Shown: positions 1-7,200 of the stretch, piece by piece
How the letters are laid out: the number at the start of each line of letters is the position of its first letter
Position numbering within the stretch: the first letter of the stretch is position 1
DNA from: Streptomyces smyrnaeus
GTDB lineage: Bacteria; Actinomycetota; Actinomycetes; Streptomycetales; Streptomycetaceae
DNA length: 64,000 nucleotides
Direction of reading: 5' to 3'
Assembly (NCBI RefSeq): GCF_017676345.1
Contig: NZ_JAFFZM010000006.1
Coordinates: 62,001 to 126,000 of the forward strand
Notes under the pieces: model-generated
The model's database searches: none
The model's input: the letters and a program-made list of their open reading frames with translations, nothing else
Told to the model about the DNA's origin: nothing
Position numbers and translations under genes: made by a program

Positions 1-318
1 GCGCCCGGCTTCCACCCGCATCCGGACTATCTGCAATGCGCCGACCAGCTCGTCACCTACGCCGGAAGCTGGGCGGACTACCGCTGGTCGCAGTGCGAGG
101 AGTGGACGGCGGCGTACCCCGCCGAGTGCTTCTGCCACCTGGTGCACTCGCTGCCGCGCACCCATCTGGAGGAGGCGCTGCGCATCGCCCGCTGGCAGGG
201 CGCGGGCACCGTCTGCTTCACCGATCGGACCCGGGACAGGGGACAGGACCCATGGGCGGCCCTGCCCGGCTACTGGGACGAGATCGTCTCGTGCCTTGGA
301 CCAGGTGTCTCGGAATGA
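1..318 (+). CDS. Spherulation-specific family 4 (spherulin-4-like) protein, C-terminal part
   Basis: The frame is open from base 1 to a TGA at 316-318 and the 5' part lies outside the window. The 105 visible residues are rich in Trp, Tyr and Cys (for example QCADQLVTYAGSWADY near the start and ARWQGAGTVCFTDR further on). This resembles the end of spherulin-4-like proteins, which in Streptomyces commonly lie just upstream of moeZ. Those proteins have a glycosidase-like TIM-barrel fold, and their substrate here is unknown. The stop codon overlaps the -35 element of the moeZ promoter. The identification rests on a partial sequence and on synteny. Confidence 0.6.
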   Translation, partial: APGFHPHPDYLQCADQLVTYAGSWADYRWSQCEEWTAAYPAECFCHLVHSLPRTHLEEALRIARWQGAGTVCFTDRTRDRGQDPWAALPGYWDEIVSCLGPGVSE

Positions 319-337
319 GATAGCGCGTGGCAGTGTT
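312..337 (+). promoter_or_regulatory. SigR-type promoter of moeZ
   Basis: GGAAT at 312-316, an 18-base spacer, then GTT at 335-337. This is an exact match to the known SigR (thiol-oxidative stress sigma) consensus GGAAT-N18-GTT. It lies 67 bases before the moeZ start and overlaps the previous gene's stop. A moeZ (moeB-like) gene is a reported SigR target in S. coelicolor. Confidence 0.75.
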
Positions 338-403
338 ACGAGAGGAACGGCCCGCCCCCGGGCGGGTGACTTCCCGCACGTCCCACCGACCATCGGAGTC
401 TCC

Positions 404-1582
404 GTGTCACTGCCACCCCTGGTCGAGCCAGCCGACGAGCTCACCGTCGACGAGGTCCGCAGGTACTCACGTCACCTGATCATCCCGGATGTCGGGATGG
501 AAGGTCAGAAGCGGCTCAAGAACGCGAAGGTCCTCTGTGTGGGCGCGGGCGGCCTCGGTTCGCCCGCCCTGATGTATCTGGCGGCTGCCGGCGTGGGAAC
601 GCTCGGCATCGTCGAGTTCGACGAGGTCGACGAGTCCAACCTGCAGCGGCAGATCATCCACAGCCAGTCGGACATCGGCCGGTCGAAGGCGGAGTCGGCC
701 AAGGACACGGTGCTGGGCATCAACCCCTACACCCAGGTCAACCTGCACCAGGAGCGGCTGGACTCCTCCAACGTGATGGAGATGTTCGCGCAGTACGACC
801 TGATCGTGGACGGCACGGACAACTTCGCCACCCGCTACCTGGTCAACGACGCCTGCGTGCTGCTGAACAAGCCGTACGTATGGGGTTCGATCTACCGTTT
901 CGACGGCCAGGCCAGCGTCTTTTGGAGCGAGCACGGGCCGTGCTACCGCTGCCTGTACCCGGAGCCCCCGCCGCCCGGCATGGTGCCCAGCTGCGCCGAG
1001 GGCGGCGTGCTGGGTGTGCTGTGCGCTTCCGTCGGCTCCATCCAGGTGACCGAGGCCATCAAGGTGCTGGCCGGTGTCGGTGACCCGCTGGTCGGCCGCC
1101 TGATGATCTACGACGCCCTGGAGATGACCTACCGCCAGGTCAAGGTCCGCAAGGACCCCGACTGCGCGGTCTGCGGCCCGAACGCCACGGTCACCGAGCT
1201 CATCGACTACGAGGCGTTCTGCGGTGTGGTCTCCGACGAGGCGCAGGCGGCCGCCGCCGACTCCACGATCACTCCCAAGCAGCTCAAGGAGTGGATCGAC
1301 GACGGCGAGAGCGTCGACATCATCGATGTGCGGGAGCCGAACGAGTACGAGATCGTCTCGATCCCCGGCGCGCGGCTGATCCCCAAGAACGAGTTCCTCA
1401 TGGGCAACGCGCTGCAGGACATGCCGCAGGACAAGAAGATCGTCCTGCATTGCAAGACGGGCGTCCGCTCCGCGGAAGTCCTGGCCGTGCTGAAGAACGC
1501 CGGTTTCTCCGACGCCGTGCACGTCGGTGGGGGTGTCATCGGCTGGGTCAACCAGATCGAGCCGGACAAGCCGGTCTACTGA
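404..1582 (+). CDS. moeZ: MoeZ: adenylyltransferase/sulfurtransferase (ThiF-rhodanese fusion)
   Basis: MoeZ is a 392-residue cytosolic enzyme that adenylates the C-terminal GG of small sulfur carriers (MoaD, ThiS or CysO type) and converts it to a thiocarboxylate for molybdopterin, thiamine or cysteine synthesis. The nucleotide-binding loop GAGGLGS is at about residues 47-53. CYRC and CAVC form the zinc site, and SCAEGGVLG is the conserved E1 segment. The C-terminal rhodanese domain carries HCKTGVRS with active Cys about 350. I start at GTG 404 (SLPPLVEP follows), the start conserved in Streptomyces, with GGAG just upstream. A longer frame from 296 would include the SigR promoter, which makes it unlikely. 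MoaE at 27939 works in the same cofactor pathway. Confidence 0.95.
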   Translation: MSLPPLVEPADELTVDEVRRYSRHLIIPDVGMEGQKRLKNAKVLCVGAGGLGSPALMYLAAAGVGTLGIVEFDEVDESNLQRQIIHSQSDIGRSKAESAKDTVLGINPYTQVNLHQERLDSSNVMEMFAQYDLIVDGTDNFATRYLVNDACVLLNKPYVWGSIYRFDGQASVFWSEHGPCYRCLYPEPPPPGMVPSCAEGGVLGVLCASVGSIQVTEAIKVLAGVGDPLVGRLMIYDALEMTYRQVKVRKDPDCAVCGPNATVTELIDYEAFCGVVSDEAQAAAADSTITPKQLKEWIDDGESVDIIDVREPNEYEIVSIPGARLIPKNEFLMGNALQDMPQDKKIVLHCKTGVRSAEVLAVLKNAGFSDAVHVGGGVIGWVNQIEPDKPVY

Positions 1583-1616
1583 GCCACCGGGGAGCCTGAC
1601 GGCTGCTGCGCCGCGA

Positions 1617-1652
1617 GGGGTGGCGCGGTCGGGATGCCGACCGCGCCACCCC
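1617..1652. terminator. Bidirectional terminator between moeZ and the hydrolase gene
   Basis: Perfect 16-bp stem (1617-1632 with 1637-1652) around a 4-base loop, between convergent genes. There is no clear T-tract, as is usual in Streptomyces. Confidence 0.8.
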
Positions 1653-1653
1653 C

Positions 1654-1715
1654 GATGCGTTTCCGGTCGCTGCCCCCGACGCCCTGCCGGTCGCTGCCCC
1701 GACGCGTTTCCGGTC
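1654..1715. repeat. Short tandem repeat (about 23 bp, 2.6 copies) reaching a stop codon
   Basis: Three successive units beginning GATGCGTTTCCGGTC, GACGCCCTGCCGGTC and GACGCGTTTCCGGTC lie at 1654, 1678 and 1701. The first two are each followed by GCTGCCCC. The last unit runs into the stop codon of the hydrolase gene (complement of 1714-1716). Confidence 0.6.
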
Positions 1716-3399
1716 AGCGGCAGTCCGTGCCGTCCTGGGGGACCCGGCCGCGCAGCAGATAGCCGTCGACCACCTTGCGCACGCATGAGTTCCCGCTGTT
1801 GTACGCGCCGTGGCCCTCGCCCCGGTAGGTCACCTCGACGCCCACATCCTTGCCCAGCTCCTTGTCCATCGCCCGCGTCCCCCCGTACGGGGTGGCCGGG
1901 TCGCCCGTCGTGCCGACCAGCAGGATCGGGGCGGAGCCCGGGGCGCGCACCTTGGGTGTCGCCCAGTCGCCCCGGACCGGCCAGTCGTGGCACGACGCCA
2001 GCCCCCAGGCGGACATCGGCCCGAAGACCGGGGACTGGTCGGTGAAGGCGGGCAGCCGGCTGGTGATCTCCCGCTTGCCGTAGCGCTGCTTGTTGTCCGC
2101 GCAGTTGATCGCCGTCAGCGCCGACTGCAGGGTGCTGTAGGTGCCGTCCTGGTTGCGCCCGTTGAGCGCGTCGGCGAGCAGCAGCAGCGTCGACCCGTCG
2201 CTGTCCACCAGCGCCTCTTCCAGCCCCTGGGTGAGCAGCTCCCAGGTCTCCTTCGCGTACAGGGCCTGCGCGATGCCGCCCTCCGCCAGTGACTCGGTCA
2301 GCTTGCGGCCGCTGTCGGTGGGCATCGGTTCGGCGTCCAGATCGGCCAGCAGGTCGGTGATGCGCTGTCCGGCCTTCGCGGGGTCCTCACCGACCGGGCA
2401 CTCCTCACCGGTTTCCGCGCAGTGCTTCAGGAAGTTGTCGAGCGCCAGCTGGAAGCCGCTGGTCTGACTGAGCGAGCCTTGTACCGGTGTCGTGGTGGGG
2501 TCGACCACCGCGTCGAAGACGGCGCGGCCCACGCGCTGCGGATACAGGTGCGCGTAGACGCCGCCCAGCTCCGTGCCGTAGGAGATGCCGAAGTAGTGCA
2601 GCTTCCGGTCGCCGAGCACATGCCGCATCAAGTCCATGTCGCGCGCCGTGTTCCGGGTCGTCAGGTGCGGCAGCAGCGCACCGGCCCGTTTCTCGCAGCC
2701 CTTCGCGAAGGACTTCTGGCGGGCGAAGAGGCGGCGCTCCTCGGCATCGGTGTCCGGCGTCCAGTCGGCGGCGAAGTAGGCGTCCAGCCGGCCGTCGCTC
2801 AGGCACTTGACGCCCTCACTGCGTCCCACCCCGCGCGGGTCGAAGCTCACCAGGTCGTAGCGGCCGCGCAGCTTCTCGTAGTCCTCGGCGAAGGCGGGGA
2901 GCGTGGCCACCCCGGAGCCGCCTGGGCCGCCGAAGTTGAACAGCAGGGAGCCGATGCGCTTGCCGCCGCCCTTGCGTTCGGGGGCGCGGATCATCTCGAT
3001 GCCGATGGTGCGGCCCTCGGGCTTGCTGTAGTCCAGCGGCACCCGCAGTTCCGCGCACTCCCACCGTGCGTCTCCCGGCAGCGGGGAGGGCGAGCCGGTG
3101 TCGCTGCCCTGTGCCGCGTTCGGCGGGGGACACGGCGACCAGTGCGGCTGCTGTCCGGTGAGCGATTCGGGCAGCGGCGGGGTGTCGTTTTCGGCCGTGC
3201 GGCCCGCAGAGCCGGTGGCCGGCGGGGACGGGGAGCGGGAGGCGCTCCGGGAGGGGGACGAGCTCGTCTCGCCGCTTCGGGCCGTGCTCTTCCTGGTGCC
3301 GTCCGGGCCGCCGCTGCCGCAGCCGCTCGTCACGGCAGCGGCCACTATGAGCGCTGCTGCGAGGGCGGCACCCGGCCGCAGGGAGCGGGAATGGCGCAT
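1714..3399 (-). CDS. Secreted alpha/beta hydrolase, tripeptidyl aminopeptidase (TAP) family lipoprotein
   Basis: This 561-residue protein has a lipoprotein signal peptide whose lipobox ends VTSGC (Cys27), followed by a Ser/Pro-rich linker to about residue 75. The catalytic domain shows FNFGGPGGSG (about 155-163, oxyanion region), SFDPRGVGRSEG (185-196) and the nucleophile elbow GISYG with Ser273. The C-terminal TAP-like part has GTTGDPATPY and GEGHGAY, supplying the Asp and His. Family members are extracellular, membrane-anchored exopeptidases that release N-terminal tripeptides or related esters, so the exact substrate cannot be read here. The gene is convergent with moeZ. Confidence 0.88.
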   Translation of the reverse strand: MRHSRSLRPGAALAAALIVAAAVTSGCGSGGPDGTRKSTARSGETSSSPSRSASRSPSPPATGSAGRTAENDTPPLPESLTGQQPHWSPCPPPNAAQGSDTGSPSPLPGDARWECAELRVPLDYSKPEGRTIGIEMIRAPERKGGGKRIGSLLFNFGGPGGSGVATLPAFAEDYEKLRGRYDLVSFDPRGVGRSEGVKCLSDGRLDAYFAADWTPDTDAEERRLFARQKSFAKGCEKRAGALLPHLTTRNTARDMDLMRHVLGDRKLHYFGISYGTELGGVYAHLYPQRVGRAVFDAVVDPTTTPVQGSLSQTSGFQLALDNFLKHCAETGEECPVGEDPAKAGQRITDLLADLDAEPMPTDSGRKLTESLAEGGIAQALYAKETWELLTQGLEEALVDSDGSTLLLLADALNGRNQDGTYSTLQSALTAINCADNKQRYGKREITSRLPAFTDQSPVFGPMSAWGLASCHDWPVRGDWATPKVRAPGSAPILLVGTTGDPATPYGGTRAMDKELGKDVGVEVTYRGEGHGAYNSGNSCVRKVVDGYLLRGRVPQDGTDCR

Positions 3400-3509
3400 G
3401 GGACGTCCTCCCGGCAGGTGGTGGGACGTTCATCGTGCGGACGTCCACCGGTCCCCGGCGCGCTGTGTGGTGCGTACGGGTGGTTTCCGGCGCGGGGTCG
3501 GCGTGTCGG

Positions 3510-6419
3510 CTAGAGCGCGCCCTTGCGCGTCAGCTGGGTGAACGAGAGCCAGCCGGGGAGCACCGGCAGCCACAGCGTCAGCAGCCGGAACAGCAGCACC
3601 GCCGGGGTCGCCACCTCCTTCGGCACCCCGAAGGCGATGAGCGCGGCGATCAGCGCCGCCTCGACGGCGCCGAGCCCGCCCGGGGTGGGCGCTGCCGAGC
3701 CGAGCGCGTTCGCCGTCAGGAAGACCACGGCGAGGTTGGCGTAGCTCGTCTCGTGGCCGAAGGCCCGCACACACGCGTCCAGGCACATCACGAACGCCAG
3801 CGTCAGCAGCAGCATCCCCAGCACACCGGTGAGCAGCTTCTGCGGGCGCTGCACCACGTCCAGCATCCGCGGCACCACGCCTGCGAACAGCGAGCGCACC
3901 CGGTTCGAGACGAACCGCCGCAGCGCCGGCACCGCTGTGACGATCAGCACCAGCACCGCCGCCGTCAGCAGCCCCGCGATGACCGCGCGGGACGGCGAGA
4001 GGGTGGGAGTGTGCTCGGTCCCGGTGATGTAGCCGAACAGCAGGAGCAAGGTGATGTGGCTGCCCAGTCCGAACAGCTGGGAGGCGCCCACGCTCGCCAC
4101 CGCGTGTCCGGGCCGCACCCCTGAACGCTGGAGGAAGCGGGCGTTGAGCGCGACACCGCCGACCGCCGCGGGGGCGACGAGCTTCACGAAGGAGCCGGCC
4201 ACCTGCGCCTGTACCGTCCGCCACCAGGAGACCTTCTCCGGGACGAAGCCCAGCAGCGCCATCGCGGCGAACACATACGTCAGTCCGGAGAAGAGCACCG
4301 CGCCGCCGACCCACGCCCAGTTGGCGCCGAGCACCTTGTCGAGCGGTACCTGGGAGAGCTGGGTGAGCAGGAAGTAGGCGGCCAGGGTGCCCGCGATGAA
4401 GCTGACCAGAGTGCGCGGCCTGATCCTCTCCAGCCGCGCGGGCTCTATGGGCGCCTGCGGCCTGATGCGCAGGACCTGCTGCCGGATCTGGGCCAGCAGA
4501 TCCTCCTCGCGGGCCTCCTCCAGCGCCTCGTCTATCGCCTTCTTCTCGGCGTTCTTCTCCGCGCGCAGCGACTTGCGGTGTGCGCGGCTCCCGGCCGCCT
4601 TCTCCGCGGCCTCCTCCCGCGCCTTGGTGCCCCTGCCCGCCCGGGACGCCTGGATGACGGCTTCGCGCTCGCGCTCGGCGCGCTCCTTGGCGAGCCGCCG
4701 CAAAGTGGTACGGGTGCTGCGGCTGAGTGCGATCGGCTGCAGCAGCGGCAGGCTGTCGGCCACCGCGTCGGGGCCGAGCACGTCCACGGCGGTCGCCGCG
4801 GCCCGCTCGGCGCCCACCCGCAGTCCCAGTGTCGTCAGCAGCTGTGCGATGTCCATCCGCAGGATGAGGTCACCGGCCGCGATCTCACCGCCGCGCAGGT
4901 CCGTCAGATAGACGGTGCCGGAGCGGTCCGCCACCAGCGCGTCCCCGACCAGCCTGCGGTGGGCGATACGGCGGGACTGCAGTGCCCTGACCTGGCGCCA
5001 CGCCGTGCGCATCAGTTCGTCGGTGATCTCCTCGTCCGGGAGCGCGTCCAGGCTGCGGCCGCCGATGTGCTCGTAGACGAGCATCACCGCGTCCGGGCCG
5101 AGCTCCGACGTGGCGATCAGACGGGGTGCGTTGGCGCCCGCGGAGATGGCCGCGTAGGCGAGCAGCGCCTCCTGCTCCAGCGCCTGTCGCAGCGACTGCA
5201 GACTGCGCCGCTGGGTGATGCCGCGCAGCGCCAGCCGGCGCCAGACCCGGTAGAAGAAGCCCTGTGCCTGCTGCTCGCGGTCGACGACGGTCACATCGAG
5301 CGGCGGGCCGTCCTCCAAGGTCACGCGGTAGCGGCGCCCCCGGTCGTTGTGGTCCCGCTTGTCGGCCTCGCCGGCCTCCTCCATGCGCAGCGCGCTGACG
5401 GGCTTGAAGCCGACCCTGCGCAGTCCCGCCAGCAGCGTCTGGCCGGTCGGCCTGACGTTCGGGGTGCCGACCGCGTAGAGCGTGCCGTAGGCGACGGTCC
5501 AGCCGATCAGCACGGTGACCACGATGGAGAACGCCGTCGTGTATCCCGGCACCAGGACGGCTGTCGCGTTCAGCAGCAGCACGCCCCACAGCACCACCCG
5601 CCAGCGCGGGCGGCGTGCCATGCCGACTGCCGTCATATAGGCGATGACCGGTGCGAGGTAGCTGTGCACCGGGGTGGTGGCGTCCTGCGGGGTGATGGCC
5701 TTGGTCAGCGCGTCCCGGATCGAGTCGGGCGCCGCCTGGGCGACCCACAGGTCAACGGCGAGGGAGGCGCCGTGCGCCAGGACGGCGGCCAGTACCCCGT
5801 CGGCGATCCGCAGTCCGTCCCGTTTGATCAGCCGTTCGATCGCGAACGCGACGGGTACCAGCAGTACCGCGATGCTGGACGCCAGCCCGGTCAGGCTGAT
5901 GAGCAGATCGGGAGCTTCCGCCGTGCCCTTGTCGATGTCCTGTTCGAGCCCGGCGGTGGTGCCGTGCGCGAAGTTCGCGATGATGAGCACCAGCGCGATG
6001 CCCAGCAGGCCGAGCACCATGCGCAGCAGGTCGGAGGGGCGGTGCACCCGCGCCGAGAGCAGCGGTTCATCGCTCTCGATCTCGATACGGTCCCCCTCCG
6101 CGACGGCCTCCGGCTGCTCGCCGGGGGCTTCCTCGTGCGGGCCTGTCCCGCCCGCTTCCTGCTCGCCGGCGCTCGGCTCGTCCGGCTTCCCTTCGTCCGG
6201 CCCGTCTCCGTCCGGCCCGTCCTCGTCCGGGGGCCGGTCGGACGGCTGCCCGGGCGGCTGGTCGGCGTGCGGCTGGTCTGCGGCGGGCTTCCGCCCCGCG
6301 GACTCGTGCTCGGCGTCCCCGGCGGACCGGGCAGCACTGTCGGCGGCGGGTGCGCCCTCCTTGCCGGGCTCACCGTGCCGCTGTCCCGCTGCTGCCGTCT
6401 CGTCCTGGTCCCGTATCAC
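3510..6419 (-). CDS. Large membrane protein: kinase-like domain plus LPG-synthase-type (MprF/UPF0104) flippase domain
   Basis: This 969-residue protein starts at GTG 6419. Residues 1 to about 120 are an acidic, Pro/Asp/Glu-rich disordered region. Several membrane segments follow, then a soluble part resembling a protein-kinase or aminoglycoside-phosphotransferase fold. That part has a hinge-like LVYEHIGGRSLD and a catalytic-loop-like HRRLVGDALVAD followed by LTDLRGGE where DFG is expected. A long charged Ala/Glu/Lys/Arg helix precedes a C-terminal multi-helix domain of the lysylphosphatidylglycerol synthase TM family. A role in envelope lipid translocation or modification is inferred from that domain. 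The HRD Asp is replaced by Arg, so the kinase-like part may be inactive. It corresponds in position to Rv3205c. Confidence 0.8.
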   Translation of the reverse strand: MIRDQDETAAAGQRHGEPGKEGAPAADSAARSAGDAEHESAGRKPAADQPHADQPPGQPSDRPPDEDGPDGDGPDEGKPDEPSAGEQEAGGTGPHEEAPGEQPEAVAEGDRIEIESDEPLLSARVHRPSDLLRMVLGLLGIALVLIIANFAHGTTAGLEQDIDKGTAEAPDLLISLTGLASSIAVLLVPVAFAIERLIKRDGLRIADGVLAAVLAHGASLAVDLWVAQAAPDSIRDALTKAITPQDATTPVHSYLAPVIAYMTAVGMARRPRWRVVLWGVLLLNATAVLVPGYTTAFSIVVTVLIGWTVAYGTLYAVGTPNVRPTGQTLLAGLRRVGFKPVSALRMEEAGEADKRDHNDRGRRYRVTLEDGPPLDVTVVDREQQAQGFFYRVWRRLALRGITQRRSLQSLRQALEQEALLAYAAISAGANAPRLIATSELGPDAVMLVYEHIGGRSLDALPDEEITDELMRTAWRQVRALQSRRIAHRRLVGDALVADRSGTVYLTDLRGGEIAAGDLILRMDIAQLLTTLGLRVGAERAAATAVDVLGPDAVADSLPLLQPIALSRSTRTTLRRLAKERAEREREAVIQASRAGRGTKAREEAAEKAAGSRAHRKSLRAEKNAEKKAIDEALEEAREEDLLAQIRQQVLRIRPQAPIEPARLERIRPRTLVSFIAGTLAAYFLLTQLSQVPLDKVLGANWAWVGGAVLFSGLTYVFAAMALLGFVPEKVSWWRTVQAQVAGSFVKLVAPAAVGGVALNARFLQRSGVRPGHAVASVGASQLFGLGSHITLLLLFGYITGTEHTPTLSPSRAVIAGLLTAAVLVLIVTAVPALRRFVSNRVRSLFAGVVPRMLDVVQRPQKLLTGVLGMLLLTLAFVMCLDACVRAFGHETSYANLAVVFLTANALGSAAPTPGGLGAVEAALIAALIAFGVPKEVATPAVLLFRLLTLWLPVLPGWLSFTQLTRKGAL

Positions 6420-6595
6420 TCGTCACCGCCCGGAAGATGGTGGCACGAGGGGGCGGCCGCCGGGAGCACGAGGGTGCATTCCGGGGGTGTGAGGGACGAA
6501 TCGGCAACGGCTGGGTACCGCTTGTGGGTCACCGTTCGAGGCCGTTCGTGGACGAGGTGGCACCGCTGTCGGTGGCATGCGGCACGATGGCCCGC

Positions 6596-7021
6596 ATGGC
6601 TGGAACCCCCCGACACGAGGAGCTGCCCGGCGGCCCCGCCGCGCCCCGGGAGGCGCACGCGCCCATTCCCTTGGCCCCCGGGCAGGGGGATCAGCTGCCC
6701 GATTACGCGGACCGCGTACTGGAGGTCGCCGAGCTGATCCCGGCCGGCCGGGTGATGACCTACGGGGACATCGCGGAGTGGCTGGAGGAGGGCGGCCCGC
6801 GCCAGGTGGGCAGGGTCATGGCGCTGTACGGCGGCGCGGTCTGCTGGTGGCGTGTGGTGCGCGCGGACGGCGTGCCACTGCCGGGGCAGGAGCGCGAGGC
6901 CCTGGCGCACTACCACGCGGAGGGCACCCCGCTGCGCGAGCCCACCGCCGCCTCCCGCCGCCAGGGGCACATTCCGCGCATCGACATACGCCGCGCCCGC
7001 TGGGACGGCAAGGACGGGTGA
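6596..7021 (+). CDS. Alkyltransferase-like protein (MGMT-family DNA-binding, no acceptor Cys)
   Basis: The protein is small (about 141 residues), with the MGMT C-terminal DNA-binding fold. VMTYGDIAEWL begins the helix region, VGRVMALYG follows, and VCWWRVV lies where true methyltransferases have PCHRV. The acceptor cysteine position holds Trp, as in ATL proteins, which flag O6-alkylguanine for nucleotide-excision repair instead of repairing it directly. The start is ATG 6596 or ATG 6587, and I see no strong ribosome site. CACGAT at 6583-6588 is 7 bases before 6596 and may be the -10 of a leaderless transcript. It is the positional counterpart of Rv3204, ahead of adnAB. Confidence 0.85.
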   Translation: MAGTPRHEELPGGPAAPREAHAPIPLAPGQGDQLPDYADRVLEVAELIPAGRVMTYGDIAEWLEEGGPRQVGRVMALYGGAVCWWRVVRADGVPLPGQEREALAHYHAEGTPLREPTAASRRQGHIPRIDIRRARWDGKDG

Positions 7022-7088
7022 TCCCGCACTGCGGCTCCTCACAGTTCCCAGCTTCCGTCATGCCCACAGGCCCCATGCGCTGGACAGT

Positions 7089-7161
7089 CCGTACGGAGTA
7101 CAGCAGCCGTACGGGGTACGAGAGCGATGCGCTGCGACACGTGTGTCCGCCGGCGTAGCGT
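7089..7161 (+). promoter_or_regulatory. Putative adnA promoter region with 18-bp-spaced repeats
   Basis: TGCGAC (7133-7138), a 17-base spacer and TAGCGT (7156-7161) fit a vegetative Streptomyces promoter. Upstream, CCGTACGG-R-GTAC occurs at 7089-7101 and 7107-7119 (18-bp period, palindromic core CCGTACGG), a possible operator. These assignments come from inspection only. Confidence 0.35.
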
Positions 7162-7200
7162 CTGTACCACTCCGCACAGACCCTCCCCAAGGCGATCCAC

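Noticed and set aside
467..1993. Long minus-strand open frame across moeZ
   Set aside because: Antisense shadow typical of GC-rich DNA: it overlaps the well-supported moeZ and its translation is Arg/Gly/Asp-rich without motifs. The same applies to the frames at 4578-6737, 7039-9303, 9553-11718, 31113-33266, 36973-38736 and 56812-59106.
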